From Burkholderiaceae bacterium (GTDB taxonomy: Bacteria; Pseudomonadota; Gammaproteobacteria; Burkholderiales; Burkholderiaceae_D): 41,942 nt of DNA. Every line of letters begins with the position of its first letter. The stretch's first letter is position 1. The notes beneath the pieces were generated by a model. The model searched no databases, was not told the DNA's origin, and saw only the letters and a list, made by a program, of their open reading frames with translations. This document shows positions 1 to 9,810 of the stretch, in pieces. The translations under genes were made by a program, and so were the position numbers. The stretch lies in the NCBI GenBank assembly GCA_031266815.1, contig JAISAG010000159.1, positions 1 to 41,942 of the forward strand. The letters are read 5' to 3'.

Positions 1-66
1 CTCGTACTTCTGCATTGTGACCTGATCGGCAACGACTTTAACCCATTCCTGTTTGTTCTGGCTCGC
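1..66 (-). other. Open continuation of the flavoprotein frame beyond its TAA stop
   Basis: Past the TAA, the same minus-strand frame stays open for 22 sense codons to the window edge. It reads like the expected next part of GltD-family proteins (EWVKVVADQVTMQ resembles the usual strand before the GVFAGGD motif). This suggests a nonsense mutation or sequence error rather than a natural C-terminus. Confidence 0.5.
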
Positions 67-1368
67 TTACAAAAGGGAAAGGTCGGCATCCTGCCCGATA
101 CAGGCAATGATGTGGTCGGCACGAACTGTCACTGGCTTGGTTGTCGCGGCATCGGGCGCCGTCTTCATGCGCGTGAACTCGATCTGGTTACCCGCCATGA
201 CCTGGGAAGGCGCCCACCGCTCAACCAGTTCAACGCCTTCTGCCAACGCCATTTCTACTTCGTGCGGGTTGGCAGGCATCTCCCGGCGGGTACGGCGGTA
301 CCATATCTGCACTTTCTCCGCCCCCTGACGGAAAGAGGTCATGGCGGCGTCAATGGCAACATTGCCACCGCCGATAACGATGACGTGCGGACCCACTTTC
401 ATGTCCTGCCCGTTACGAACTGTGGAGAGAAGATCCATCCCGCCGAGCACAAAGGGCAAATCATCGCCCGGAACGCCCAAACGACGGGAATATTGCAGAC
501 CAAACGCCAGAAACACGGCGTCAAACCCCTGATTGCGCAGCGCCACCACACTGCGGATGGCGTGATTGGTGTGAATGACAACCCCCAGCGCCTTAACTTT
601 GTCTATTTCATCGTTCAGGCAGGAGGCGGGGAGACGGTAATTCGGAATGCCGTAGCGCATAATGCCGCCCGGATGGGCGCGCTCATCAAAAATCTCGACA
701 TGGTGCCCCCGCTGCGCAAGGTAGTAAGCGGCGGTAACGCCAGCCGGACCTGCTCCCACCACCGCCACTTTTTTTCCCGTGGACGGTGCGACTTTCCTCG
801 CGGGATACACGGAGCGAAGACGGCTTGCCACGGATTTCATGGGGCGAATGAACACTGGCTGACAGGTGGTTTTCTGAACACAGGCGGATTCGCAGGGCGC
901 GGGACAAATCAGACCGCAGGAATCCGGAAGCGGCGTGTCCTTCAACAACACATCCAGAGAGTCGCTGTAGCGTCCATGCCCTACCAGTGCCATCATGCTG
1001 GGAATATCAATGTGCGCGGGACATGCCGATTGACAGGGGGCGATACGGGGTTCGAAACACACTCCAGCGGGACAGTGACTTCCGGTAATGTGGGATAACC
1101 ACTGGTCACGCGCCGCATCAAGCGATGCTTGCAAGGCGGCACCCAGTTCCCGCTCGCTGTCGGGCAGGGCCAGGGCAAGTTGCCCCAGCCGGGCAAACTG
1201 GCTTTCACTGGCTCGCCCCAGACTGATTTCCGTGATAATGCGCGTTACTGCCGCCAGCGCACGGCGTGCCGACGGATCGGCACAGGCCTGCGAGTGAATA
1301 CGCGCACGAAATGCGGTCAGTTGCTCAATGACGGGACAAAGCGGTTTTTCTGATTCGTTTTTTGCCAT
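67..1368 (-). CDS. GltD-like NAD(P)H/FAD oxidoreductase (probable formate dehydrogenase-linked diaphorase), prematurely terminated
   Basis: This is a 433-residue flavoprotein of the glutamate synthase small-subunit family. Residues 1-105 resemble the C-terminal region of NuoF-type subunits but lack its CxxCxxC cluster motif. Residues 108-165 carry the family's N-terminal iron-sulfur cysteines (C112, C116, C151, C155, C159, C163). A first dinucleotide fold (VGAGPAG, about 204-210) binds FAD and a second (IGGGNVA, about 332-338) should bind NAD(P)H. The start ATG follows an AGGA ribosome site. The family normally ends with a FAD-contacting segment containing a GVFAGGD-type motif. Here a TAA at 69-67 stops the frame just after the IGQ motif, before that segment. 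It is divergent from hydN-fdhF, so it probably transfers electrons between formate dehydrogenase and NAD(P)H. The family call is firm. The partnership is inferred, and the gene may be broken. Confidence 0.8.
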   Translation of the reverse strand: MAKNESEKPLCPVIEQLTAFRARIHSQACADPSARRALAAVTRIITEISLGRASESQFARLGQLALALPDSERELGAALQASLDAARDQWLSHITGSHCPAGVCFEPRIAPCQSACPAHIDIPSMMALVGHGRYSDSLDVLLKDTPLPDSCGLICPAPCESACVQKTTCQPVFIRPMKSVASRLRSVYPARKVAPSTGKKVAVVGAGPAGVTAAYYLAQRGHHVEIFDERAHPGGIMRYGIPNYRLPASCLNDEIDKVKALGVVIHTNHAIRSVVALRNQGFDAVFLAFGLQYSRRLGVPGDDLPFVLGGMDLLSTVRNGQDMKVGPHVIVIGGGNVAIDAAMTSFRQGAEKVQIWYRRTRREMPANPHEVEMALAEGVELVERWAPSQVMAGNQIEFTRMKTAPDAATTKPVTVRADHIIACIGQDADLSLL

Positions 1369-1605
1369 TGCGTCCTAGTCTCATCTGAATAATGATCGGC
1401 AGTGTGTGAAGACAAATCCTGCGTCCGTCAAGGGCGCACAGTCCCACATTCGTCTGTCACGGGACACCTTTTTCCTATTATGGCACATCACACGGCGGAG
1501 GGGACATCGCACGCGAATTCCGTCTTTCGGTTATCATAAGAAGGGGGGTCCGTGTGTCGTGACAACACATCATCCTGTCGCGGGCGCCCCTTCAGGGAGA
1601 AAGAT
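1369..1605. promoter_or_regulatory. Divergent intergenic region between the flavoprotein gene and hydN
   Basis: This 237-base gap must hold promoters for both divergent transcripts. I see no coding sequence that I trust and no strong consensus promoter. A TGGCAC at about 1480 recalls the -24 half of a sigma-54 promoter, but no matching -12 element follows. The only clear element is the GGGAGA ribosome site before hydN. Confidence 0.4.
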
Positions 1606-2082
1606 ATGAGATTCATTTCTGTCGAGCCGGACAAGTGCATCGGCTGCCGGACATGCGAAATTGCCTGCGTTCTGGCGCACCGCTCCGCAAACGGCGAAAC
1701 GTCGTTGCACACGGCGCATTTTTATCCGCGTTTGCGCATTGTGAAGAACAAAAATATCACCGCGCCCGTGCAATGCCGCCAGTGCGACAATGCCGCCTGC
1801 ATCGCCGCGTGTCCGGTTGATGCCATCGAATATGTGGATGACACGGTGCAAATTGACGCAAGCAAATGTATCGGGTGCCGCTCTTGCGTCGTGGCCTGCC
1901 CGCTTGGCGCCATTGAACTGGTCAACATGTCGGTCAGACAACAGAAACTGGGCCCCGTCTCCGTACGCGACTCTGTATCTGTTGCGCAAAAATGCGACCT
2001 GTGCATTCACTCCAAAACAGGGCCCGCCTGTGTGGCAGTCTGCCCCACAAAAGCACTGCGCCTGATCAATCGCGCCGCATAG
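1606..2082 (+). CDS. hydN: HydN/HycB-type four-cluster ferredoxin subunit of formate dehydrogenase
   Basis: This 158-residue polyferredoxin resembles E. coli HydN. Sixteen cysteines fall in four groups (C11/14/17/21, C57/60/65/69, C88/91/94/98, C130/133/142/146), enough for four [4Fe-4S] clusters that carry electrons away from the formate dehydrogenase catalytic subunit. I chose the ATG at 1606 because GGGAGA lies just upstream and the protein then starts directly before the first cluster motif. An upstream in-frame start at 1552 would add 18 residues of unlikely composition. No signal peptide or membrane segment is visible, so it should be cytoplasmic. fdhF follows 26 bases downstream and is surely co-transcribed. 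HycB is an alternative name, but no hydrogenase-3 gene is in the window. Confidence 0.88.
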   Translation: MRFISVEPDKCIGCRTCEIACVLAHRSANGETSLHTAHFYPRLRIVKNKNITAPVQCRQCDNAACIAACPVDAIEYVDDTVQIDASKCIGCRSCVVACPLGAIELVNMSVRQQKLGPVSVRDSVSVAQKCDLCIHSKTGPACVAVCPTKALRLINRAA

Positions 2083-2108
2083 CCACGCCACCGAGCCGAG
2101 GAGAAGTC

Positions 2109-4280
2109 ATGGAAAAAGTCATCACAGTGTGCCCGTACTGTGCGTCGGGATGCAAGATCTACCTGTGTGTCAAAAACGGAAAAATCGTCAGCGCCGAACC
2201 GGCAAACGGACATACCAACCAGGGAGAATTGTGCCTGAAGGGTTACTACGGATGGGAATTTCTCAACGATACCCAATTGCTGACCCCTCGCTTGAAATTT
2301 CCCATGATACGCCGTCAACGCAGCGCACCGTTTGAAGCGGTATCTTGGGATGAAGCCATCGCATTCGCCAGTTCACGCCTGATGGAGATTAAAAACACGT
2401 ACGGTCCGGATGCCATCATGGTGACCGGTTCATCCCGCGGACCGGGAAATGAGGCCAACTACGTCGCCCAAAAATTCGCCCGAGCAGCGGTCGGAACCAA
2501 CAACATCGATTGCTGCGCCCGCGTCTGCCACGCCCCTTCCGTCTCCGGTCTGGAGGTCACACTGGGCAACGGCGCGATGAGTAATTCCATCGAAGAAATT
2601 GAGGAGACTCAGTGCATCCTGGTTTTTGGCTACAACGCCGCAGATTCGCATCCCATTGTGGCACGCCGCATTGTCAAGGCAAAAGAAAAGGGTGCCAAAA
2701 TCATTGTCTGTGACCCGCGACGCATAGAAACCGCTCGCATTGCCGATTTGTACCTGCCGCTGAAAAACGGCTCCAACATGGCGCTGGTAAACGCATTCGC
2801 CAATGTCCTGCTGGAAGAGGGCTTGTACAACAAGGACTACATCAATCAATACGCCGAAGGATTCGAGGAGTACAAGGCCGTCATCTCCCAGTACACGCCG
2901 GAATATGTGGCAGATATCACCGGACTGGATCCCGAATTGATTCGGGATGCCATGTACATGTACGCATCCGCCCCCTCCGCCACCATCTTGTGGGGAATGG
3001 GCGTCACACAATGGGAACAGGCTGTTGATGTTGTCAAGGGCTTGTCCAGCCTTGCCGTCATGACCGGAAATCTGGGGCGCCCCAATGTGGGGGTAGGCCC
3101 CGTCCGTGGGCAGAATAATGTGCAGGGTGCTTGTGACATGGGTGTTCTGCCCGGAACCCTGCCGGGCTACTATCGTGTCTGGAATCCGGAACACCGCGCA
3201 AAATTCGCCGCGGCGTGGGGATTGTCCTCATTCCCGGAAAAAGCGGGAATACATCTGACGGAAGTGCCGCACGCCGTTCAGGAGGGCAAGCTCAAGGCTT
3301 TCTACATCATGGGCGAAGACCCTCTGCAAACGGATCCGGATCTTGCCGCAACCCGTACGGCTTTCGACAAGCTGGATTTTGTCATCGTTCAGGACATTTT
3401 CATGACGAAAACCGCCATGGCGGCCGATGTCATCCTGCCTGCCACCTCGTGGGGCGAGCATGAGGGAGTCTATTCCGCCGCAGACAGGGGATTTCAGCGC
3501 TTTTACAAGGCGGTTGAACCGCAAGGAGATGTCAAAATAGACTGGGAAATACACTGTCTGATGTCAACCGCCATGGGCTACCCCATGTCGTACCGGAACA
3601 CGGAAGAAATCTGGAATGAAATACGCGAGCTGTGTCCGCTGTACTACGGGGCGACCTATGAAAAGATGGCGGGAATGGGCTATATCCCGTGGCCCTGCCT
3701 GACATTGGACAGTCCGGGCACCCCGTGGTTGTACGAGAACAACCAGTTCGACACCCCAACAGGCAAGGCTCTGCTTTTCGCCGCGGAATGGCGCCCACCG
3801 CACGAAAAGATTGATGCGGATTTCCCTCTCGTACTCAGCACTGTCCGCGAAGTCGGGCACTACTCCTGCCGTTCCATGACGGGAAACTGTTTCGCGCTGC
3901 AGGCATTGGCCGACGAACCGGGATATATGCAGATACACCCGGAAGACGCCTCCAGGCTGGGCATCCGGGATCAGAAGCTGGTTTGGGTCGCTTCGCGTCG
4001 AGGGAAAGTCCTTACCAGAGCCAATGTAACCGAACGGGCAAACGTAGGTGCGGTCTATATGACGTATCAATGGTGGATAGGCGCATGCAACGAGTTGACG
4101 GTGGAAGCGTTTGACCCCATATCCAAAACACCCGAATTCAAGTACAGCGCCGTACGCGTGGAAAAGATTGACGACCAGGCATGGGCGGAGCATTACCTTG
4201 TGCAGACTTATCAGGAAATGCGAAACAGCCTGCTTGATGCGCTCCCGCGTAAAACGAAGGTAACAGCGGCAGCGGCATAA
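2109..4280 (+). CDS. fdhF: Formate dehydrogenase H-type catalytic subunit, cysteine variant
   Basis: This 723-residue molybdopterin enzyme oxidises formate to CO2 or runs in reverse. It matches E. coli FdhF along its whole length. The N-terminal cluster motif is CPYCASGC (residues 8-15) with C42 as the fourth ligand. The active-site stretch NNIDCCARVCH ends with Cys140-His141. Cys140 (TGC at 2526-2528) occupies the place of selenocysteine 140 in the E. coli enzyme. Molybdopterin-guanine dinucleotide regions such as GQNNVQGACDMG and STVREVGHYSCRSMTGN are intact. The start at 2109 follows GAGGAG and matches the E. coli N-terminus; an upstream in-frame start at 1992 lies inside hydN. There is no Tat signal, so it is cytoplasmic. 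Its end is 19 bases from the convergent end of modC. Confidence 0.95.
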   Translation: MEKVITVCPYCASGCKIYLCVKNGKIVSAEPANGHTNQGELCLKGYYGWEFLNDTQLLTPRLKFPMIRRQRSAPFEAVSWDEAIAFASSRLMEIKNTYGPDAIMVTGSSRGPGNEANYVAQKFARAAVGTNNIDCCARVCHAPSVSGLEVTLGNGAMSNSIEEIEETQCILVFGYNAADSHPIVARRIVKAKEKGAKIIVCDPRRIETARIADLYLPLKNGSNMALVNAFANVLLEEGLYNKDYINQYAEGFEEYKAVISQYTPEYVADITGLDPELIRDAMYMYASAPSATILWGMGVTQWEQAVDVVKGLSSLAVMTGNLGRPNVGVGPVRGQNNVQGACDMGVLPGTLPGYYRVWNPEHRAKFAAAWGLSSFPEKAGIHLTEVPHAVQEGKLKAFYIMGEDPLQTDPDLAATRTAFDKLDFVIVQDIFMTKTAMAADVILPATSWGEHEGVYSAADRGFQRFYKAVEPQGDVKIDWEIHCLMSTAMGYPMSYRNTEEIWNEIRELCPLYYGATYEKMAGMGYIPWPCLTLDSPGTPWLYENNQFDTPTGKALLFAAEWRPPHEKIDADFPLVLSTVREVGHYSCRSMTGNCFALQALADEPGYMQIHPEDASRLGIRDQKLVWVASRRGKVLTRANVTERANVGAVYMTYQWWIGACNELTVEAFDPISKTPEFKYSAVRVEKIDDQAWAEHYLVQTYQEMRNSLLDALPRKTKVTAAAA

Positions 4281-4299
4281 GGTCGCGCGCCGGAACACC

Positions 4300-5379
4300 T
4301 CAATCCACAAGGGCGACGCTTTTGACCTGGGCAAGTATCGGCTTTCCCGCCACCAAGCCGAGCGCAATTGCCGATTTGCGCGTAATCCGGCTTAACAGGC
4401 GGGTACGGTTTGCCGTCAGTTCAACGGTAACCATGCCCGCGCCATCGTCGTGCATGTCCGCAACGACACACGCCAAAGTATTGCGCACGCTGGTGTGAGT
4501 CGCTCCTTCCGTTGCCAGGCTCACATCGCTCGCCAAAACGCGCAGACGAATCGGCTTGCCAACCTGGTCGGCGCCCCCGGGCAAAAAGAAGTGTCCTCCA
4601 TCAAAGCTCACCGTATTCAGGTGAAACGATGCATCGTGCTCTGTCACCCGACCGTGGACAACCCCCGCGGCATCCCTGCCGTGCGCCAGCGGCAAATCCA
4701 GCCGGGTCAGTAAAAAGCGTGTCTCTCCCACACCCCGCACGGTTCCCCTATCCAGCAATACCAGGGTATCCGCCAAACTGACCATCTCGTCCAGCGCGTG
4801 GCTGACGTACAGGATCGGAATGTGAAGCTGCTCACTCAAACCGGCAAGATAGGGCAAAATCTCCCGCTTGCGCTTCACATCCAGCGACGCTAACGGCTCA
4901 TCCATCAGCAAAATGCGGGGGCTGGTCGCCAGCGCGCGGGCAATCCCCACCCGCTGTTTTTCCCCGCCGGACAAGGTATCGGGAGAACGTTCTCCCAAGT
5001 GGGCAATCCCCAGCAAGTCCATGACATAGTCCAGCGAAATGCGCCTTTGCGCGGGCGGAATACGCTTGAGCCCAAAATGCAGATTTTTTGTGACGGACAG
5101 ATGGGAAAACAGCGTCGCTTCCTGGAACACAAAACCCAGCGCCCGTTTATGGGGCGGCACAAAAATACCCTGCGCATCGTCGTGCCACACCTCGTCGCCC
5201 ACTGCAATACGACTGTTTTGAGGACGCTCCAGTCCGGCAATGGCGCGCAAAAGAGTAGATTTGCCCGCACCGGAAGCACCAAAAATACCGGTGACCCCTT
5301 CGCCCGGCAAAGACAGGTCTGTGCGCAAGGTGTAATCAGAAAAAGTGACGTGGACGCGCGCCTGGATAGATGAGCTCAT
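4300..5379 (-). CDS. modC: Molybdate ABC transporter ATP-binding protein ModC
   Basis: This 359-residue ATPase powers molybdate import. It has a Walker A motif (GASGAGKS, residues 34-41), the ABC signature LSGGEKQR (136-143), Walker B LLMDEP (157-162) and a switch histidine (VSHALDE). Residues from about 290 form the C-terminal TOBE/MOP domain that binds molybdate or regulates the pump. Its ATG overlaps the modB stop as ATGA, showing tight translational coupling. It is the last gene of modABC and supplies molybdenum for the neighbouring formate dehydrogenase. Confidence 0.95.
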   Translation of the reverse strand: MSSSIQARVHVTFSDYTLRTDLSLPGEGVTGIFGASGAGKSTLLRAIAGLERPQNSRIAVGDEVWHDDAQGIFVPPHKRALGFVFQEATLFSHLSVTKNLHFGLKRIPPAQRRISLDYVMDLLGIAHLGERSPDTLSGGEKQRVGIARALATSPRILLMDEPLASLDVKRKREILPYLAGLSEQLHIPILYVSHALDEMVSLADTLVLLDRGTVRGVGETRFLLTRLDLPLAHGRDAAGVVHGRVTEHDASFHLNTVSFDGGHFFLPGGADQVGKPIRLRVLASDVSLATEGATHTSVRNTLACVVADMHDDGAGMVTVELTANRTRLLSRITRKSAIALGLVAGKPILAQVKSVALVD

Positions 5380-6047
5380 GCCCGTCTTTTTCCTGTCGGA
5401 TTCAGCAGATACAAGGCCAACAGCACGACGAAACTGAACAAAAGCATCCCCGCGGATAACCAGTGTGCCTGCACATACTCGATGGACTCTACATGATCAA
5501 AAATCTGGATGGACAGTACACGGGTCTTGTCAGGAATGTTCCCCCCCACCATCAGGACTACGCCGAATTCTCCCACTGTATGCGCAAACCCGATAACGGC
5601 TGCCGTCAAGTAACCCGGCTTTGCCAAAGGCAATATCACACTGAAGAAGGTATCCCACGGCGAAGCCCGCAAGGTAGCTGCCGCTTCAAGCGGCGCTTTC
5701 CCGATGGCTTCAAACGCGTTTTGCAGCGGCTGCACGACAAACGGCAGGGAATAAAACGAGGACGCCACAACCAGCCCGCCGAAACTGAAAGGAAGTGTTC
5801 CTATACCCAACCAGCCCGCCAGCTTGCCTGCCGGACCGTGCGGCCCCATGAATATCAGCAGGTAAAACCCCAGCACAGTGGGCGGCAGCACCAGTGGAAG
5901 CGCGACAACCGCGCTCACCGGCGCTTTCCACCACGCTGTAGTCTGCGACAGATACCATGCCAGCGGCGTGCAGGCGACCAGCAGAATCAGTGTGGTAACA
6001 AACGCCAGCTGGACTGTCAGCCATACCGGCGCAAGATCAGGCACCAC
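5376..6047 (-). CDS. modB: Molybdate ABC transporter permease ModB
   Basis: This 223-residue inner-membrane permease has about five hydrophobic segments. It carries the EAA-loop motif that docks on the ATPase ([14 protein letters not shown], about 141-154). Length and sequence are typical for ModB. It starts 6 bases after the modA stop and overlaps modC by 4 bases, so modA-modB-modC form one operon. Confidence 0.95.
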   Translation of the reverse strand: MVPDLAPVWLTVQLAFVTTLILLVACTPLAWYLSQTTAWWKAPVSAVVALPLVLPPTVLGFYLLIFMGPHGPAGKLAGWLGIGTLPFSFGGLVVASSFYSLPFVVQPLQNAFEAIGKAPLEAAATLRASPWDTFFSVILPLAKPGYLTAAVIGFAHTVGEFGVVLMVGGNIPDKTRVLSIQIFDHVESIEYVQAHWLSAGMLLFSFVVLLALYLLNPTGKRRA

Positions 6048-6053
6048 AGGAAC

Positions 6054-6881
<828 letters not shown>

Positions 6882-6911
6882 CTAAATTCCGGGGGACAGG
6901 AGGCGAACCGT

Positions 6912-7673
6912 ATGAGACAAACAAACGCGCTTGCCAATGCCTTGGGCTATGACGTCGCCGACAAGCGGATTGATGTGCTGCGCCTTATCGGGAAAACCGG
7001 CTCCATCTCGCAGGCGGCGAGAGAGGCAGGTATCAGTTACAAGGCCGCATGGCAGGCTATTGATACGCTGTCCAATCTGGCAGGAGTCTCCCTGGTGGAA
7101 AAAACAGTTGGCGGTGTCGGCGGCGGCGGCGCACAGTTGACCCCCGCAGGAGAGCATTTACTGGAAATGGCGCACATTCTGGCGTGCAAACGTCACGAGT
7201 TGTTCAGCAGTATCACCAAATCGGCACATAAGCCCGACCCCGGGTTGTCCCGCCTGTTCGTTCGCACCAGTATGCGCAATCACTTGCCATGCCACATTCA
7301 CGCGCTGTCCCCAACCGCCTCCATCGTGCGGGTTGCCCTGGTTCTGCGTGATGGAACGCAGGTTGTCGCCCGCATCACGCATACCAGCGTTGAATTGCTT
7401 GCGCTGAAAGTCGGGACACCGGTATTGGCGCTCTGCAAGGCAACTGCCGTCAGTATCCGTCATAAACCGGAGCCGTCCGCAGGCACATCCCGCAATCTGC
7501 TGCGGGGAGTGGTGCGTCGCGCGTCGCGCGGCGATACGGAAGATGAAATTGCTGTTGAACTGGACGCAGGCGTCCAGCTTGTAGGCTTCTCTCCGGCAAG
7601 CCCTTCCTTATCCGAGGGAGAGACTGCCTATGCGCACGTTGAAGAATCGGCTGTCGTCATCGCCCTCTTATGA
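6912..7673 (+). CDS. modE: Molybdate-responsive regulator ModE
   Basis: This 253-residue protein has a LysR-like winged helix-turn-helix at its N-terminus (residues about 20-85, with SISQAAREAGISYKAAW as the recognition region). Two C-terminal MOP/TOBE domains (about 120-250) bind molybdate. It is a dimeric repressor of mod genes and an activator of some molybdoenzyme genes. I chose the ATG at 6912 because AGGAGG ends 8 bases upstream; an ATG at 6879 in the same frame lacks a good site. It is divergent from modABC and its stop overlaps the fdhD start (ATGA). Confidence 0.93.
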   Translation: MRQTNALANALGYDVADKRIDVLRLIGKTGSISQAAREAGISYKAAWQAIDTLSNLAGVSLVEKTVGGVGGGGAQLTPAGEHLLEMAHILACKRHELFSSITKSAHKPDPGLSRLFVRTSMRNHLPCHIHALSPTASIVRVALVLRDGTQVVARITHTSVELLALKVGTPVLALCKATAVSIRHKPEPSAGTSRNLLRGVVRRASRGDTEDEIAVELDAGVQLVGFSPASPSLSEGETAYAHVEESAVVIALL

Positions 7674-8491
7674 AAACACCCGCTGCAACCGCCATAACGG
7701 CAAACTGCGTGGTTACGCAGTGGCGGAACAACCGTGCGGGCATCGAAATGGCGCAGATCGCGGAGGAAGTCCCCATCGCACTGGAGTACAACGGTATCGC
7801 GCATGTGGTCATGCTGGCAACACCAGCGGACCTGCTTGATTTCGCGTGGGGATTTTCCATGACGGAAGGAATCGTCCGCACCCCCGCTGATATTTACGAT
7901 TGTGAAATTCTGACCGGAGAAGCCGGAATCCGCGTCACCCTGCAGATCGCCAGCGAGGCGTTCATGAACATGAAAGAAAAGCGGCGACGTCTGGCAGGCA
8001 GAACAGGATGCGGACTGTGCGGAATGGAGTCGTTGCAGCAGTTGCACACACCGGCACCGGTCAACAGCACGGCGCGCGTGACATGGGCGCAATTGCAAAA
8101 CGCCATGCAGGATATGGAAACCAAACAGGTTCTGCGGGCACAAACCGGCGCGACACACGCGGCGGCGTGGATGAAAAGAGATGGAACGGTCAGTACCGTG
8201 CGCGAAGATGTGGGACGCCATAACGCGCTAGACAAACTGATCGGCGCACTCTGGCAGCAGCAGGAAGAGTTGTCTTCGGGAAGTATTCTCGTTAGCAGTC
8301 GCGCCAGCTATGAAATGGTGCAGAAGTGTGCGGCTGCCGGCGCAGGAGTACTGGCAGCCGTTTCGTCACCCACAGCCATGGCAATCCGTATGGCTGCCGC
8401 TGCCAACATAACCCTGATCGGCTTTGTACGCCGGAATGGGTGCGCCGTTTATACACACACCAACCGCTTCGACGGCAATCCGCCAGACTGA
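7670..8491 (+). CDS. fdhD: Formate dehydrogenase sulfurtransferase FdhD
   Basis: This 273-residue protein passes sulfur from the cysteine desulfurase IscS to the molybdenum cofactor, which formate dehydrogenases need for activity. The CGLCG motif (about residues 111-115) supplies the reactive cysteines. The segments WGFSMTEGIV and DVGRHNALDKL are characteristic of the family. It overlaps modE by 4 bases, so its expression is probably tied to molybdate sensing. It meets the fliT-like gene tail to tail 39 bases downstream. Confidence 0.95.
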   Translation: MKTPAATAITANCVVTQWRNNRAGIEMAQIAEEVPIALEYNGIAHVVMLATPADLLDFAWGFSMTEGIVRTPADIYDCEILTGEAGIRVTLQIASEAFMNMKEKRRRLAGRTGCGLCGMESLQQLHTPAPVNSTARVTWAQLQNAMQDMETKQVLRAQTGATHAAAWMKRDGTVSTVREDVGRHNALDKLIGALWQQQEELSSGSILVSSRASYEMVQKCAAAGAGVLAAVSSPTAMAIRMAAAANITLIGFVRRNGCAVYTHTNRFDGNPPD

Positions 8492-8530
8492 TTGGCACGC
8501 CGCCCCGCGAATCAAAAAGTCGTGTCACTC

Positions 8531-8812
8531 TCACGATGAGGCTACATTTTTCAGTTGCTGCTGCCACGGCTCTGTCACATCGCGTATGAGACGGTCATTT
8601 GCCATAATCTGCTTTAACAAGGATATTTTCTTGCGCAGCGCGTCCCCGGATAACGGGACACGCGGCAGACGCTTTGCCTCACGGCTCACATGGACGCATT
8701 CCCCATCCAGTTGTTCGAAATACCCCCACCGGCTGTCGTTCGCCGCCTGCGCCATTTGCGACGTAAGACAGGCAAGCCGCTCGTATACATTGATGATTTC
8801 GCATGGTTTCAT
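8531..8812 (-). CDS. FliT-like flagellar chaperone family protein
   Basis: This is a 93-residue helical protein. Its C-terminal half (KKISLLKQIMANDRLIRDVTEPW) matches the pattern of betaproteobacterial FliT proteins, which chaperone the filament cap FliD and restrain FlhDC. I started it at the ATG at 8812, where the FliT-like sequence begins; the longer frame to 8956 has an improbable N-terminus. The ribosome site is weak. fliT normally sits with fliD and fliS, but no flagellar gene is in this window. It follows sir2 by 133 bases. The family call is from memory of the sequence pattern and is moderate. Confidence 0.6.
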   Translation of the reverse strand: MKPCEIINVYERLACLTSQMAQAANDSRWGYFEQLDGECVHVSREAKRLPRVPLSGDALRKKISLLKQIMANDRLIRDVTEPWQQQLKNVASS

Positions 8813-8945
8813 AGGTCTGCTGAAAAGAAGTGGACTCGACACTCCCTTAACGGCATATCGGGTAATCAACTTGATAGCGGCGAAAAAAACAAAGTGACGC
8901 CCCTTTCCCCGCCATTCCCTCTTATCGGGAATACCTCGCAGCCTG

Positions 8946-9782
8946 TCAGGTCGCATGAAAAACGGCCTGAATCCGCTCCAGTGCTTCCAGTGCTCCCATC
9001 TTCAGACTGATTCCCCGGGTTCGCGCATCGTCCATTTGGGGATCTGTCGGATTAATGCGGATCAGGGGCGCGTCCAGTGACTCGCTGAAACGCCTGACGG
9101 AGGGAACAGCGACCCCCGCGCCCAATTCCACAACGAGCGGCTTGCGAACCCGGTCGCGCCACGCCACCCAGTGCCGACATTGGTCGTCCGTCCGGTCGGG
9201 GACCCATCCCCAATCGCCGAACATCAGAATATTCGGGCGCGCCAGCGCACCGCAGGCGATACAAGTCGGCAAATCGCCAAGCCAGCGGCAAGCATCGTCA
9301 TCAATGGAAACCGTCAGCGCGTCCGCCTCCCAGATTCGCGCTTCGCACGGAGGGAAGCAGGCGCACTGCAAAAAATGGATGGAACCGTGACACTCTATGA
9401 TACGTCTTTCTGAAAAACCGGCCGCCTGAAATTGTCCGTCCACATTGCTTGTAAAGACAAAATCCCCGTGCGGCAAGGTTGCGGACAAGGCGCGCAGAAT
9501 ATGAAACCCCGCGTGGGGTTGTGTCCTCCGATACAGACGCAGGCGATGCCCGTAAAATCCCCATGCCCGCGCAGGATCATCGGAAAAGGCAGAGGGATTG
9601 GCAATCTGGGTAAACGCGACGCCCGCCTTTGCCAGTGGCGGATAAGCTTTCCAAAATCCCTCGTTTCCCCGGAAATCGGGCAACCCGGAATCAACACCCA
9701 TCCCCGCGCCTGCGGCAATAACCAGCGCATCCGCAGATTTCAGCCATTGCACAGCCGTCTCTATGTCGGACACCGACGCCAT
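8946..9782 (-). CDS. Sir2-family NAD-dependent protein deacylase
   Basis: This 278-residue sirtuin removes acyl groups from lysines using NAD+. It shows the NAD-binding motif GAGMGVDSGLPDFRG near the N-terminus, TSNVDGQFQ in the middle, and the catalytic histidine in ECHGS. Two cysteine pairs that could bind zinc are present (CACFPPC and CIAC). The protein belongs to a common proteobacterial group with GMGVDSG in place of the more usual GISAESG. I prefer the ATG at 9782; a GTG three codons earlier is possible. It lies 28 bases after the unknown 93-residue gene and seems part of the ahpF transcript. Confidence 0.85.
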   Translation of the reverse strand: MASVSDIETAVQWLKSADALVIAAGAGMGVDSGLPDFRGNEGFWKAYPPLAKAGVAFTQIANPSAFSDDPARAWGFYGHRLRLYRRTQPHAGFHILRALSATLPHGDFVFTSNVDGQFQAAGFSERRIIECHGSIHFLQCACFPPCEARIWEADALTVSIDDDACRWLGDLPTCIACGALARPNILMFGDWGWVPDRTDDQCRHWVAWRDRVRKPLVVELGAGVAVPSVRRFSESLDAPLIRINPTDPQMDDARTRGISLKMGALEALERIQAVFHAT

Positions 9783-9810
9783 ATCACGCACGCGACAGGC
9801 AATGACCGCG

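Noticed and set aside
112-1098. 328-residue plus-strand open frame
   Set aside because: It is a shadow of the GltD-like gene, with no ribosome site and His/Arg/Gly-rich composition typical of antisense frames.
1480-1500. Sigma-54-like TGGCAC before hydN
   Set aside because: The -12 element (TTGC-type) is missing at the required spacing.
2526-2528. Possible selenocysteine site in fdhF
   Set aside because: The codon is TGC, not TGA, so no recoding is needed.
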